Below, one piece after another: positions 33,377 through 42,015 of a stretch of 64,000 nucleotides of DNA. Position numbers and translations under genes: made by a program. The DNA comes from Salinisphaera sp002433465. Lineage in GTDB: Bacteria; Pseudomonadota; Gammaproteobacteria; Nevskiales; Salinisphaeraceae. The DNA lies in assembly GCF_040361435.1 (NCBI RefSeq), contig NZ_APNL01000013.1, positions 1 to 64,000 on the forward strand, read 5' to 3'. Position 1 is the stretch's first letter. Each line of letters starts with the position of its first letter. The notes below the pieces were generated by a model. That model was not told where the DNA came from and searched no databases. It worked only from the letters and a program-made list of their open reading frames with translations.

Positions 33377-34705
33377 ATGACACGCTTGGCCACCTCCCTG
33401 ATCGCGCTTATTGCCAGTATCGTGCTGCTGATCAGCGGCAACGCATTCCTGATGACGCTGCTCGGCCTGCGCCTGAGCGTGGAAGGTTTTTCCACCAGCC
33501 TGATCGGCTGGATTCTGGTGTGTTATTCGGTCGGCTTTACCCTCGGCACCGTATTCGCCGAGCGGGTGGTCGAGCGCGTCGGCCATATCCGCGCGTTTGC
33601 CGTGTTCGCGGCCGCACTGGCGGTGACCATCCAGATCTACCCGCTGGCCGTGAACGCGCCGCTGTGGGCCGCACTGCGCGCGTTTGCGGGTTTTGCCATG
33701 GCCGGCCTGATGATTGTCATGGAGAGCTGGTTTTCCAGCCGCGCGACCAATGACAACCGGGCGCGGCTGTTTGCCGTGTATCAGATCGTGTTCTTTCTCT
33801 CGACGGCGTCGGGCCAGCTGCTCATCAACGTCAGCGCGCCGGAGAACGTATTCCCCTTCACGCTCGCGGCGATGCTGGTGACCGTGGCGGTGATTCCGCT
33901 GTCGTTGACGCGCATGGATGCACCGACGGTTGAAGGCGCCGAGCGTTTGTCGCTGGTATCGCTCTATCGCACCTCGCCGGTGGGCGTCAGTGCGGCGTTG
34001 ATCGCGGGGCTGCTGGTGAACGCCTTCTATGCGATGGCGCCGGTGTATGCGGATCGCATCGGCCTGCCGACCGATCGCCTGTCGCTGTTCATGGCCAGCG
34101 CGATCGTCGGCGCGATGCTGCTGGCCTGGCCGATCGGGCGTTTGTGCGATCGCTTCAACCGGCGGCGGGTGCTCATGGGCGTGCTCGTGGTGGCGGCGAT
34201 GACAAGTGCTGCCATCCCGTTCGTCGGCAATACCCATGCGGTCGTGCTGATCGCGGTTGTCGGTCTGTACATGGGCTTGTCAGCGGCGCTGTACCCGGTT
34301 TCGGTCGCGATCACCAACGACCAGATGCCCAGCCACCGGATCACCGCCGCCAGCACGACGCTGCTGCTGGCCTACGGTATCGGCAGCTGTATCGGACCGG
34401 TGGTGGCAGCCACGGCCATGGACGAGTTCGGGCCCAACGGCCTGTTCTATACTAATACCGTCTTTCTGGCGGTGCTGGGCGTCTACCTGCTCTATCGTCT
34501 GCAGCGCCGCGCCGATGTGCCGGCCGAGGAACGCGTGGACTACTACACGACATCCCCGCAGGGCGGGTATCATCTCTACGAGCTTGACCCGCGCAATACC
34601 GATTTCCAACCGGGCGGCGAGAGCGCCCGCGCGGTCGGCATACGCATCGGGCGCACCGTCTTCGGCGCGGCAGGGCGTGCGCATGCCGCAACCCGCGGTC
34701 GCTGA
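33377..34705 (+). CDS. MFS transporter (YcaD-like)
   Basis: 442-residue major facilitator with twelve predicted helices: LIALIASIVLLISGNAFLM first, the conserved GRLCDRFNRRRVL loop 8-9 element, and a soluble C-terminal tail (DYYTTSPQGGYHLYELDPRN). The layout resembles YcaD/quinolone-resistance-like permeases of small-solute efflux. Substrate unknown. The ribosome site before the ATG is weak. Separated by 90 bp from the DUF427 gene on the same strand. Confidence 0.88.
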   Translation: MTRLATSLIALIASIVLLISGNAFLMTLLGLRLSVEGFSTSLIGWILVCYSVGFTLGTVFAERVVERVGHIRAFAVFAAALAVTIQIYPLAVNAPLWAALRAFAGFAMAGLMIVMESWFSSRATNDNRARLFAVYQIVFFLSTASGQLLINVSAPENVFPFTLAAMLVTVAVIPLSLTRMDAPTVEGAERLSLVSLYRTSPVGVSAALIAGLLVNAFYAMAPVYADRIGLPTDRLSLFMASAIVGAMLLAWPIGRLCDRFNRRRVLMGVLVVAAMTSAAIPFVGNTHAVVLIAVVGLYMGLSAALYPVSVAITNDQMPSHRITAASTTLLLAYGIGSCIGPVVAATAMDEFGPNGLFYTNTVFLAVLGVYLLYRLQRRADVPAEERVDYYTTSPQGGYHLYELDPRNTDFQPGGESARAVGIRIGRTVFGAAGRAHAATRGR

Positions 34706-34831
34706 CTTTTCCGGCCTATGGCGAATTGATGACAATATCCAGCCAAGCCCCTATTCAATCCCGCGCATGCGCGGCCGATAGGGGCATGACGACAAACCCG
34801 ATCGCTACCGCCCGCGCGGTTACTTTCGCCC

Positions 34832-36538
34832 GTGATTGACGCCCCCCGTATCGAGATAAACGATGGCGACCGCGTCGCCAGCGCCTTCGAAGCCATGCAG
34901 GAGCGCCCCTACTGCGATCTGCGCCTGGAGTGCGTAGCTACCGGAGAGCGCTTCGATATCCAGGAATTTCGTATCGAGGCCGGCGGCCAGCGCATCCGGC
35001 TGATGATCGACGTGCTTGGACTGGCCCGTGATCGCTTCGCCGCGGGCGTGCGCCTGCATGCAAGCCTTGGCACGGAAGCGCTGTTGTTCAGCGGTATCGC
35101 GGTCGAACAATTCAGTATCGAGGCCGATCCGCCACAGCTGATCGTGGCCAAGCCCGAACGGGTCTATGTCTCCAACAAGCGTGAATCCACCCGGGTTCGG
35201 CTGGTGCGCGGCATGCGTGCGCTGGTGCAGTTGCAGGTGCACGAAAACCACGCGCCCATCGACGCGCGGCTGATGGACCTGTCGCTGGGCGGCTGCGGTA
35301 TCGAAATCGAGCTGCGCTCGGGCATGCTGCTGACCCATGGGCAACAGGTTGCCGCACTGCTCATCGAGTTCCCCAACGGCACCCGCGCTTCGATGGCCGC
35401 CGTGGTACGCCATGTGCAGATGGCCGAACGTAATGCCTACGCCTACGTCGGCTTTTCATTCGCCACCACCGGGGCCGGACGCCAGACCGAAGTGCCGGCA
35501 CTGCTGCGCGAAATGGAGCGCGAGATCGCGTTTCGTGCCGGCCAGGGCCGCAATCACATGATTCAGCCCTCGCGGCTGTTCATCGGCGGCGCCGAGTCAC
35601 CGGTGGCGGTCCGCCTGGATCGGCAGGAGAAAGGGCCCTACGCAAGCACCACCGCGATGGTGGGCCCGCTGCGCCATGTGGCGCATGTGCTGGGCACGGC
35701 CGCCATCGCGTTGCGCCATGGCCGCGAGCTGCCTATCGACGAACTCGAAAAATGCGCGGATACGCTCTGCAAGCTGCTGGCCGAAGATCGCGCGGCGTTT
35801 CTCTATGCGCTGTGCTGCCTGAGTGAACAGCCCGCGCTGCTGCACCATTGTATTGCGGTCGCCGGGCGCCTGGCCGATCTGGTCCAGGGCGAGGAGACGC
35901 TGGTTCGTAATCTGCGCGATATCGTGCTGGCCGCGCTCGTGCACGACCTGGGCAATATCCGACAGGCCGGGCCGCAGACCGCGGCGACCGACCCGTTGAT
36001 TACCGACCCGAGCGCGCCGACGAACAGCCATATGGAACTCAACCCGGCGCTGGGCTCGGCCGGCTCCTGGGCGGCAAGCGGCGCACGCCGTGCGGTGATC
36101 GAAGGCCTCAATTCGACCGATGCCGCCGATGCGGGCCAGCTACCCGTCGCCCTGGCCGCGCTCGCGCGTGCTGCCCGTATCGTGGACCTGATCGACGTCA
36201 AGGTCCGGGGCGGTATCGGCGCCCACGAGGCGGCAACGCCGCTCGACGTGTTTCGTGACCTATACCATAGCTGTGACGAAGCCGACCGCGAGTGGCTGCA
36301 GCGTTACATGAAGCGTCATGGTATTTACCCGATCGGTAGCCTCGTTCACTGTTCGAGTGGCTTTCTTGCCTGGGTATTGCGCCTTGGCGAGGACGGCCAG
36401 CCCGCGCGCATCCGGGTGGTGCGCAGCATGGATAATTCGCGTCGGCTCAATCAGATACTCGGCCGAGCGGACTTCTCCCAGATCGGCAAGATCGACCAAC
36501 CGGCCCTGCCACAGAGATTCGGGCTCAAACCTTTCTGA
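34832..36538 (+). CDS. PilZ-type c-di-GMP receptor fused to a degenerate HD-GYP domain
   Basis: 568 residues, GTG start. Residues 1-105 resemble a YcgR-like N-terminal domain. A PilZ domain follows with the c-di-GMP motif R117ESTR121 and DLSLGG (149-154), both intact. The C-terminal 300 residues follow the HD-GYP plan: H371-D372 in LVHDLGNI, and the last-strand element YPIGSLVHCSSGFLAWVLRLG near 520. However, the HHE...DGxGYP segment is replaced by VIEGLNSTDAADAG, removing metal ligands and the GYP motif. It probably senses c-di-GMP but cannot hydrolyse it. Two GGDEF proteins occur elsewhere in the window. Confidence 0.85.
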   Translation: MIDAPRIEINDGDRVASAFEAMQERPYCDLRLECVATGERFDIQEFRIEAGGQRIRLMIDVLGLARDRFAAGVRLHASLGTEALLFSGIAVEQFSIEADPPQLIVAKPERVYVSNKRESTRVRLVRGMRALVQLQVHENHAPIDARLMDLSLGGCGIEIELRSGMLLTHGQQVAALLIEFPNGTRASMAAVVRHVQMAERNAYAYVGFSFATTGAGRQTEVPALLREMEREIAFRAGQGRNHMIQPSRLFIGGAESPVAVRLDRQEKGPYASTTAMVGPLRHVAHVLGTAAIALRHGRELPIDELEKCADTLCKLLAEDRAAFLYALCCLSEQPALLHHCIAVAGRLADLVQGEETLVRNLRDIVLAALVHDLGNIRQAGPQTAATDPLITDPSAPTNSHMELNPALGSAGSWAASGARRAVIEGLNSTDAADAGQLPVALAALARAARIVDLIDVKVRGGIGAHEAATPLDVFRDLYHSCDEADREWLQRYMKRHGIYPIGSLVHCSSGFLAWVLRLGEDGQPARIRVVRSMDNSRRLNQILGRADFSQIGKIDQPALPQRFGLKPF

Positions 36539-36989
36539 CACGCACGCGTCGCACCGGCGCCCTGCCCGGCGGTTGACCGGAGCAACATTTCGCAACACCC
36601 CGCCCCCGCACTGCGCGCCCCAGGCGTATCAGGCAAGGCGCGGGCCGCCGAGCGTGGCGGGCCCACGGTCAAGGCCCGCCAGCGGCATGGCGCCTCCGGC
36701 GCGGGCAACCCCCAACGAATAACGATCGGTCGACGGCCAAGCCGCGACAATCCTGCGCCATAGTCGATTTTCAGGGGCTCGCTTACGTGGAACAACGACG
36801 CGACGCTCGCGATGCCTTGTCGTGCCGCGGCTTGGCCGCCGATGCGCCGCCTTATCTTGTGACGACACGCCCTGGCTCAGCGACAGGCGATACGCTGTTT
36901 CGTCACCCGGCAGAAGGACAGCCCGGGTACCATGGGGGTTACCAGCGCCTGGCCCGGGCGCTTGCACGTTCTTTTCGGGAAAGGCTTCG
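36539..36989. other. Intergenic region before the rhomboid gene
   Basis: 450 bases with no supported gene; open frames on both strands lack motifs and ribosome sites. GGGAAAGG directly precedes the rhomboid start at the right edge. Confidence 0.5.
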
Positions 36990-37595
36990 ATGATCGTCAC
37001 GATTCTATTGATAGCGGTGACCTGCGCTGTCTCGTTTACCGCGTTCCAGAACCGCGACATGATGGAACGGCTGATCTTCTGGCCGCCGGCCGTCAATCGC
37101 GGCGAATACCAGCGCCTGATCACCCACGGTTTCATTCATGCCGATGGCCAGCATCTGCTGTTCAACATGATCACGCTGTTCTTCTTCGGCCGCGCGATCG
37201 AGGGGTTTTTCGAGCGCTACATAGGCGCCGCGGGGTTCGCGATCTTCTACCTCGTCGGCGTGGTGGTGGCGATCATCCCGAGCTATCTGCAGCATCGCAA
37301 CGACAGCCGCTATCGCAGCCTCGGCGCCTCGGGCGCGGTGTCGGCGGTGTTGTTTGCCTATGTGCTGATCGCTCCCTGGTCGACCATCTACGTATTTTTC
37401 TTTCCCATTCCTGCGGTGGTCTATGCCGGTCTGTTCACGGCCTACGGTCTTTATGCCGGACGCATCGGTCACGATCACATCAACCACAGCGCGCACCTGT
37501 GGGGCGCGGGCTATGGCGTGCTGTTCTCGCTATGCATGGAACCCCGTCTCGCCGGTGTATTCCTCGGCAACCTGATGAAACCGTTCGCCGGCTAG
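36990..37595 (+). CDS. Rhomboid-family intramembrane serine protease
   Basis: 201-residue six-helix membrane protein. The catalytic Ser114 lies in GASGAVSAVLF and the partner His169 in NHSAHLWGAGYG; HxxxN upstream (HADGQHLLFNMITLFFFG) supplies the oxyanion hole. These are the defining rhomboid motifs. The frame is open 56 codons further, but the ATG at 36990 has GAAAGG at 7 bp and starts the first helix. It cleaves single-pass membrane proteins; the substrate is unknown. Confidence 0.9.
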   Translation: MIVTILLIAVTCAVSFTAFQNRDMMERLIFWPPAVNRGEYQRLITHGFIHADGQHLLFNMITLFFFGRAIEGFFERYIGAAGFAIFYLVGVVVAIIPSYLQHRNDSRYRSLGASGAVSAVLFAYVLIAPWSTIYVFFFPIPAVVYAGLFTAYGLYAGRIGHDHINHSAHLWGAGYGVLFSLCMEPRLAGVFLGNLMKPFAG

Positions 37596-37731
37596 GGTTG
37601 GGTTGGTCTTGCGTCGATGGCTGTTTCATCAAAGGGCCATGCGCGTATGCGCAAATCGTGTGCGCCACGACACCGACCGCCAGGCGACCCCTGCCAATGC
37701 ATAGAGCCATGACAGGTCTTGCGATACTGCG

Positions 37732-37944
37732 ATGAAGCTTCTCTTGGCATTACTGCTGTTTTCGTTTCTTGGCTGGCTGGCGGTACGCCTGCTCATCCTG
37801 CGCCTGCGCCGTCTGCGCGGCGAACCGATTCCGCAGAGCAAAGGCCCCCGCGCGGTCACGATCGTATGCTTCGCTCTGATCGCGATCTATGCGGTACTGC
37901 TGCTCTGGCGGCTTTATGCCGACGGGCTCAGCGCCGCCAATTGA
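37732..37944 (+). CDS. Small two-helix membrane protein
   Basis: 70 residues with two hydrophobic helices (LLLALLLFSFLGWLAVRLLIL; TIVCFALIAIYAVLLLW) joined by a basic-rich cytoplasmic loop (RLRRLRGEPIPQSKGPR). No family recognised. It sits between the rhomboid gene and tRNA-Glu, same strand. Composition and the double-helix layout favour a real gene. Confidence 0.65.
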   Translation: MKLLLALLLFSFLGWLAVRLLILRLRRLRGEPIPQSKGPRAVTIVCFALIAIYAVLLLWRLYADGLSAAN

Positions 37945-37965
37945 TCGCCGCAGGCAAAAAATCGC

Positions 37966-37993
37966 TTGAGCCGTGCGCGCCTGCCGCTATACT
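37966..37993 (+). promoter_or_regulatory. Promoter of tRNA-Glu
   Basis: TTGAGC and TATACT separated by 16 bp; the -10 box ends 15 bp before the mature tRNA 5' end. Confidence 0.65.
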
Positions 37994-38008
37994 GTGCGGC
38001 CGATCGCT

Positions 38009-38084
38009 GCTCCCTTCGTCTAGCGGTCTAGGACGTCGCCCTCTCACGGCGAAAACACGAGTTCGAGTCTCGTAGGGAGCGCCA
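38009..38084 (+). tRNA. tRNA-Glu (CTC)
   Basis: 76-nt cloverleaf including CCA. Acceptor GCTCCCT pairs with AGGGAGC, anticodon arm TCGCC-CTCTCAC-GGCGA gives anticodon CTC (codon GAG), and the T arm contains GTTCGAGTC. Encoded CCA at 38082-38084. Confidence 0.95.
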
Positions 38085-38094
38085 TCTTCGGGCT

Positions 38095-39507
38095 TTAGCC
38101 GATTTCCACCCGATCCCTGCCCTTTGACCTCGCCAGATGGCGTGCGACATCGGCGCGATGCACGATGATCTGGGCGCTGTCTTCGCCCGCGGCTTCGATC
38201 ACGCCGGCGCTCGCGGTCACTCGAGGCATCGAATCGGGGCCTGGCGGTTCGCGTAGTGCCTGTAGCAGGCGTTCGATCGTGACTCGGGCCTGTTCACAGG
38301 TGGTATCGGGTAACAGCAGCAGGAACTCGTCAGCGCCCCAGCGCCCGACGTGATCGCTTTCGCGCAGCGTGTCTCGGCAGATTGCGGCGATTCGTCGCAG
38401 CACGGTATCGCCCGTGCCCTGGCCATGGCGGGTATCGAGCGTGTCGAACTGGTCCACGGCGAGCAGCGCGACGCTCAACGCCTGTTCTGGTCGCTCCGGT
38501 CGGCGCTCAAGCGCGTCGTTCAGCCGGCGGATCATTCCCGCGCGATCGTCCAGACCGGTCAGTTCGTCCCGCGATTCGCCGTGGGCCAGCCGCGCCCGGG
38601 CCCGCTGGAGCCCACCGATACCGTTCTCGATCGCTATTTCCTCGCCCACGCAGCGGGCGAAAGTGACCATGAGATCAAGGTCCGCCCGGCTGAACAACCC
38701 GTCCGCGTCGCGACCGGCAAACCAGATCGTGCCCTGTGCCTGATCGCCGGTTCGCACGGGACAGCCGATATAGCAACCCAGCTCGATCAGCCCGCCGTAA
38801 TTGCGCACCGCCACGCGTTCGCAGCTGAGCCCGTCACGACGAAACACCGCGTTCTGCGCCAACGTATGATCGCAATAGGTGTCGCCTCGCTTGAAGATCT
38901 GTCCCACCTGCAGATCACGCCCCGGGCCCACCGCGGCGGCGACCACCAGTTCTTCGCCATCCGGTTCGCTGATGGCCCCGTACTCCAGACCGAAGTGCTG
39001 GCAGCCGAATTCCAGCAGCGCCTGCCGGCGCGCCTCGTAGGTCAGTGCCGGATCGAACACGGTACGTCGCAGCGCGTGCAGAACCTGGGACGGGCCGGAC
39101 CAGTCCTTCACTTCGTAGACCAGCTCGAGATAGACCATGCCACCGTCGCGTGGATCGCGAAGCGTGGCCAGCAGGGTCTGGCTGGCGAAGATCGAACCAT
39201 CGCAACGACGGCGGGGCCAAAGCGAACGACGGTAGCCCTGCCCCGTATCCGCATCGGTCTGCCAGGTAGCGGCAGACGGGTCCTGCGCCGCCGCAGAATA
39301 GAACTCGCTGGCCTTGTGGCCCAGCATGTCGTTTTCGCGACAACCGAACAGCGCCAACGCGGCGGCGTTGACGAAACAGATGCGCCGGCTTTCGTCGGCA
39401 CATAGAACCGCATACTCGACGCCGGCGAAAAGCTCGGTCAGCGTTGTCTCTAGAGAATTCGCGGCTTCTTCGCCTGCGTGCGGCCCGGGGGGCCGTGGTT
39501 CGTGCAT
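38095..39507 (-). CDS. PAS-GAF-GGDEF protein with GADEF active site
   Basis: 470-residue cytosolic signalling protein. N-terminal PAS domain (about 20-150: LFAGVEYAVLCADESRRICFVNAAALALFG), a GAF domain (about 165-310: YGAISEPDGEELVVAA...GLIELGCYIGCPV), and a C-terminal GGDEF domain. The signature reads WGADEFLLLLPD, with the second glycine replaced by alanine, while the product-inhibition site RESD nine residues earlier is intact. Activity may be reduced or lost, and the domain could act as a c-di-GMP receptor through the I-site. It ends 10 bp from the tRNA on the opposite strand. Confidence 0.88.
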   Translation of the reverse strand: MHEPRPPGPHAGEEAANSLETTLTELFAGVEYAVLCADESRRICFVNAAALALFGCRENDMLGHKASEFYSAAAQDPSAATWQTDADTGQGYRRSLWPRRRCDGSIFASQTLLATLRDPRDGGMVYLELVYEVKDWSGPSQVLHALRRTVFDPALTYEARRQALLEFGCQHFGLEYGAISEPDGEELVVAAAVGPGRDLQVGQIFKRGDTYCDHTLAQNAVFRRDGLSCERVAVRNYGGLIELGCYIGCPVRTGDQAQGTIWFAGRDADGLFSRADLDLMVTFARCVGEEIAIENGIGGLQRARARLAHGESRDELTGLDDRAGMIRRLNDALERRPERPEQALSVALLAVDQFDTLDTRHGQGTGDTVLRRIAAICRDTLRESDHVGRWGADEFLLLLPDTTCEQARVTIERLLQALREPPGPDSMPRVTASAGVIEAAGEDSAQIIVHRADVARHLARSKGRDRVEIG

Positions 39508-39687
39508 GTCGTGACTCGCGATGATCTGATCCTGCGAATCGGTCGTTCACAGGTTGATCATAGTACCCGTGCCGCGGCCGCTGATCGAATGCCGCGCGCC
39601 TGCCATGGACGAACCCGCCCCGCACGGTTGACACCGACGGCTTGCGCCCCAAGTTCGAGGCCATCGCAAGCACATCGAGGCAAAGCC

Positions 39688-41145
39688 ATGACGGATAGCC
39701 AAACCGAACTCTTTCGCGAGCACGCCTATGTAGGCGGCCGCTGGATCGATGCCGCCGACCAGGCGCGGCGGGCGGTGGACAATCCGGCCAACGGCGAAAC
39801 CATAGGCCATATCCCCGATCTCGAGCCGAACCGCCTGCAGGGCGCCATCGACGCCGCCGATGCGGCCTTCACACGTTGGCGCGAAACGCCGGTGACGACC
39901 CGCGCCGACAAGCTGCTGGCCTGGTACGACGGCATGCAGCAAAACCGCGAAGCCCTGGCCCAGCTGATGACCCGCGAACAGGGCAAGCCGATCGCCGAAG
40001 CGCGCGGCGAAGTCGATTATGCGGCCAGCTTCATTCGTTGGTTTGCCGAAGAAGGCCGGCGCAGCAACGGCGTGAATATCCCGGCCGAGAACGCGGACAT
40101 GGCGCTGGGAACGGTCGAGGAACCGGTCGGCGTGGTGGGCGTGATTACGCCGTGGAACTTCCCGCTGGCAATGATCACCCGCAAGGCCGCTGCAGCCCTG
40201 GCGGCCGGCTGCAGCGTGGTGGTCAAACCGGCCAGCGAGACGCCGTTCTCGGCCCTCGCACTGGCTGCGCTGGCCGAACAGGCCGGCCTCGACGACGGCC
40301 AGTTCAACGTGGTGACCGGCGACGCCGAGCGCGTTTCGAAAGCACTGTGCGACGACCCGCGCGTGCGTGCGCTGTCGTTCACCGGCTCCACGCCGATCGG
40401 ACGCCAGCTGTTGCGCGACGGTGCGGCCACAGTCAAGCGCATGTCGATGGAGCTCGGCGGCAACGCACCTTTCATCGTCTGCGAAGACGCGGATCTGGAC
40501 AGCGCGGTGGACTCGGCCATTGCCGCGAAATTTCAGACCAGCGGACAGGACTGCGTGGCCGCCAACCGTCTATTCGTGCACCGCGATCTTTACGACGCGT
40601 TCGTGGATCGTTTTGTCGAACGCATGAACGCGATGACGGTCGGCAACGGCGCCGACGAAGCCAGCGAGATCGGACCGCTCATCCACGAGCGCGCGGTGGA
40701 AAAGGCACAGGCTCTGGCCGACGAGGCCGAAAGCCAGGGTGCCCGGGTATTCGGTCGTGCCCAGGCCAAAGCGCCCGGCCCGCGCTATTTCATGCCGACA
40801 CTGCTCGCCGACATCACGCCCGACATGCGCATCTTCTCCGAAGAAGCGTTCGCGCCGTTGGCGGCCGTGTGTGCCTTCGATGACGACGACGACGTAATCG
40901 CCCAAGCCAACGATACCGAGTATGGCCTGGCGGCCTACGTGCATACGCATTCGGACGCCCGAATTCGCAAATTCATGCGCGCGCTCGACTACGGCATGGT
41001 GGGCGTTAACACCATGGATATCACCGGTCCGCACGTGCCGTTCGGCGGCATGAAGCAATCCGGCCTGGGCCGCGAAGGCGCACATGCCGGCATGCAGGAA
41101 TACCTGGAAACCAAGTATTACTGTCTGGGTGGCGTGCCGGTCTGA
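39688..41145 (+). CDS. Succinate-semialdehyde-type aldehyde dehydrogenase
   Basis: 485-residue NAD(P)-dependent aldehyde dehydrogenase. Catalytic Cys in KFQTSGQDCVAANRLFV, base Glu in MELGGNAPFIVC, NAD-site FTGSTPIGRQL, and Asn in ITPWNFPLAM. Overall pattern (KAAAALAAGCSVVVKPASETPFSALALAALAEQAGL; GGMKQSGLGREG end) matches succinate-semialdehyde dehydrogenases of the GabD group. The start at 39688 has GAGG 8 bp upstream. It stands alone, so the physiological substrate is not shown. The long frame upstream is non-coding. Confidence 0.88.
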   Translation: MTDSQTELFREHAYVGGRWIDAADQARRAVDNPANGETIGHIPDLEPNRLQGAIDAADAAFTRWRETPVTTRADKLLAWYDGMQQNREALAQLMTREQGKPIAEARGEVDYAASFIRWFAEEGRRSNGVNIPAENADMALGTVEEPVGVVGVITPWNFPLAMITRKAAAALAAGCSVVVKPASETPFSALALAALAEQAGLDDGQFNVVTGDAERVSKALCDDPRVRALSFTGSTPIGRQLLRDGAATVKRMSMELGGNAPFIVCEDADLDSAVDSAIAAKFQTSGQDCVAANRLFVHRDLYDAFVDRFVERMNAMTVGNGADEASEIGPLIHERAVEKAQALADEAESQGARVFGRAQAKAPGPRYFMPTLLADITPDMRIFSEEAFAPLAAVCAFDDDDDVIAQANDTEYGLAAYVHTHSDARIRKFMRALDYGMVGVNTMDITGPHVPFGGMKQSGLGREGAHAGMQEYLETKYYCLGGVPV

Positions 41146-41268
41146 GCGTCCCGCGCCGGGCCCGTGCACCGCTGCGGCGCGCCGCGACGCTGGTGAGCGC
41201 CTGCACAGTTCGGCTATGTTCTCGCGCAACCACGCGATCCAAGCCGCCCATTAACGAGGAACCGATTC

Positions 41269-41544
41269 ATGGCCGCCATGTTCGAACCCAAACACGCCGC
41301 CACTCACCAAGAACGTCGGGTCTACGGCCGTTACGAAAAGCTCTATACGCTCAACGATTTTCTGGCCGCGCTGTATTTCCTGGTCGGTTCGGTGATGTTC
41401 TTCTACGAAAGCCTGATGGTCGCGGCGACCTGGTGTTTCACCATCGGCTCGGTGCATTTTCTGCTGCGGCCGACCATCAAGGTTGCGCGCGAGTTTCATA
41501 TCGCCCAGCTGCCGCTGCCCGGCGACGACGACCGCCGCGATTAG
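41269..41544 (+). CDS. YrhK-domain small membrane protein
   Basis: 91 residues. The YRHK-type core is RYEKLYTLNDFLAALYFLVGSVMFFYE...TWCFTIGSVHFLLRPTIKVARE, two helices typical of the YrhK family. GAGGAA precedes the ATG. Function unknown. The stop is followed 17 bp later by MITE copy 2. Confidence 0.8.
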   Translation: MAAMFEPKHAATHQERRVYGRYEKLYTLNDFLAALYFLVGSVMFFYESLMVAATWCFTIGSVHFLLRPTIKVAREFHIAQLPLPGDDDRRD

Positions 41545-41560
41545 GGCCTGTTAACGCGAA

Positions 41561-41833
41561 GGAGCCGCTGATCTATTCATCCACGGTCGCGCCGGTGTCT
41601 TTTGCGCGCGTCTGATCAGACGCCGCGGGCGCCGTTTGCTGAATGCAAATAAGCGAGCGGCAACGCCGCTCAGGCGCGCGCAAAAGCCCGGCCGCTAAGC
41701 GGTTTGGCCCAAAAGGCCGCGCTACGGCGTTGCATGGCTGGATCATAGAGTGGCTATGACGCGGCGCCATGCGCCTTGTATCGCGGCCTTTTGGAACTCA
41801 AACGCGACCGTGGATGAATAGATCAGAGGTTCC
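41561..41833 (-). mobile_element. MITE family A, copy 2 (273 bp, inverted)
   Basis: Same length and near-identical interior as the element at 26723-26995, in opposite orientation. The right end is intact (GAGGTTCC, then CTAA at 41834-41837); the left end is mutated to GGAGCCGCTG and its flank reads CGAA instead of CTAA. This copy is therefore slightly older or more decayed. No transposase inside; a 65-codon frame shared with copy 1 is not a credible gene. Confidence 0.85.
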
Positions 41834-42015
41834 CTAATCCGGCATCAAGACGGCTGACTGCGGCAGCGTTTTCAACGCCGCGCAACAATAAACGCCGACA
41901 CCTGTAGTCGGTCCTCGCCCTGGCTTCACGAGCGTTTGCCGTGGCGCGCCTGCTTTCGCACACGGGCGGTATCAGGCCGAAAAATCAGCTATTGAATATC
42001 TGTTCCAGGTCCGGG

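Noticed and set aside
36629..37135. 168-codon minus-strand frame over the rhomboid 5' region
   Set aside because: Overlaps the well-supported rhomboid gene and has no recognisable feature.
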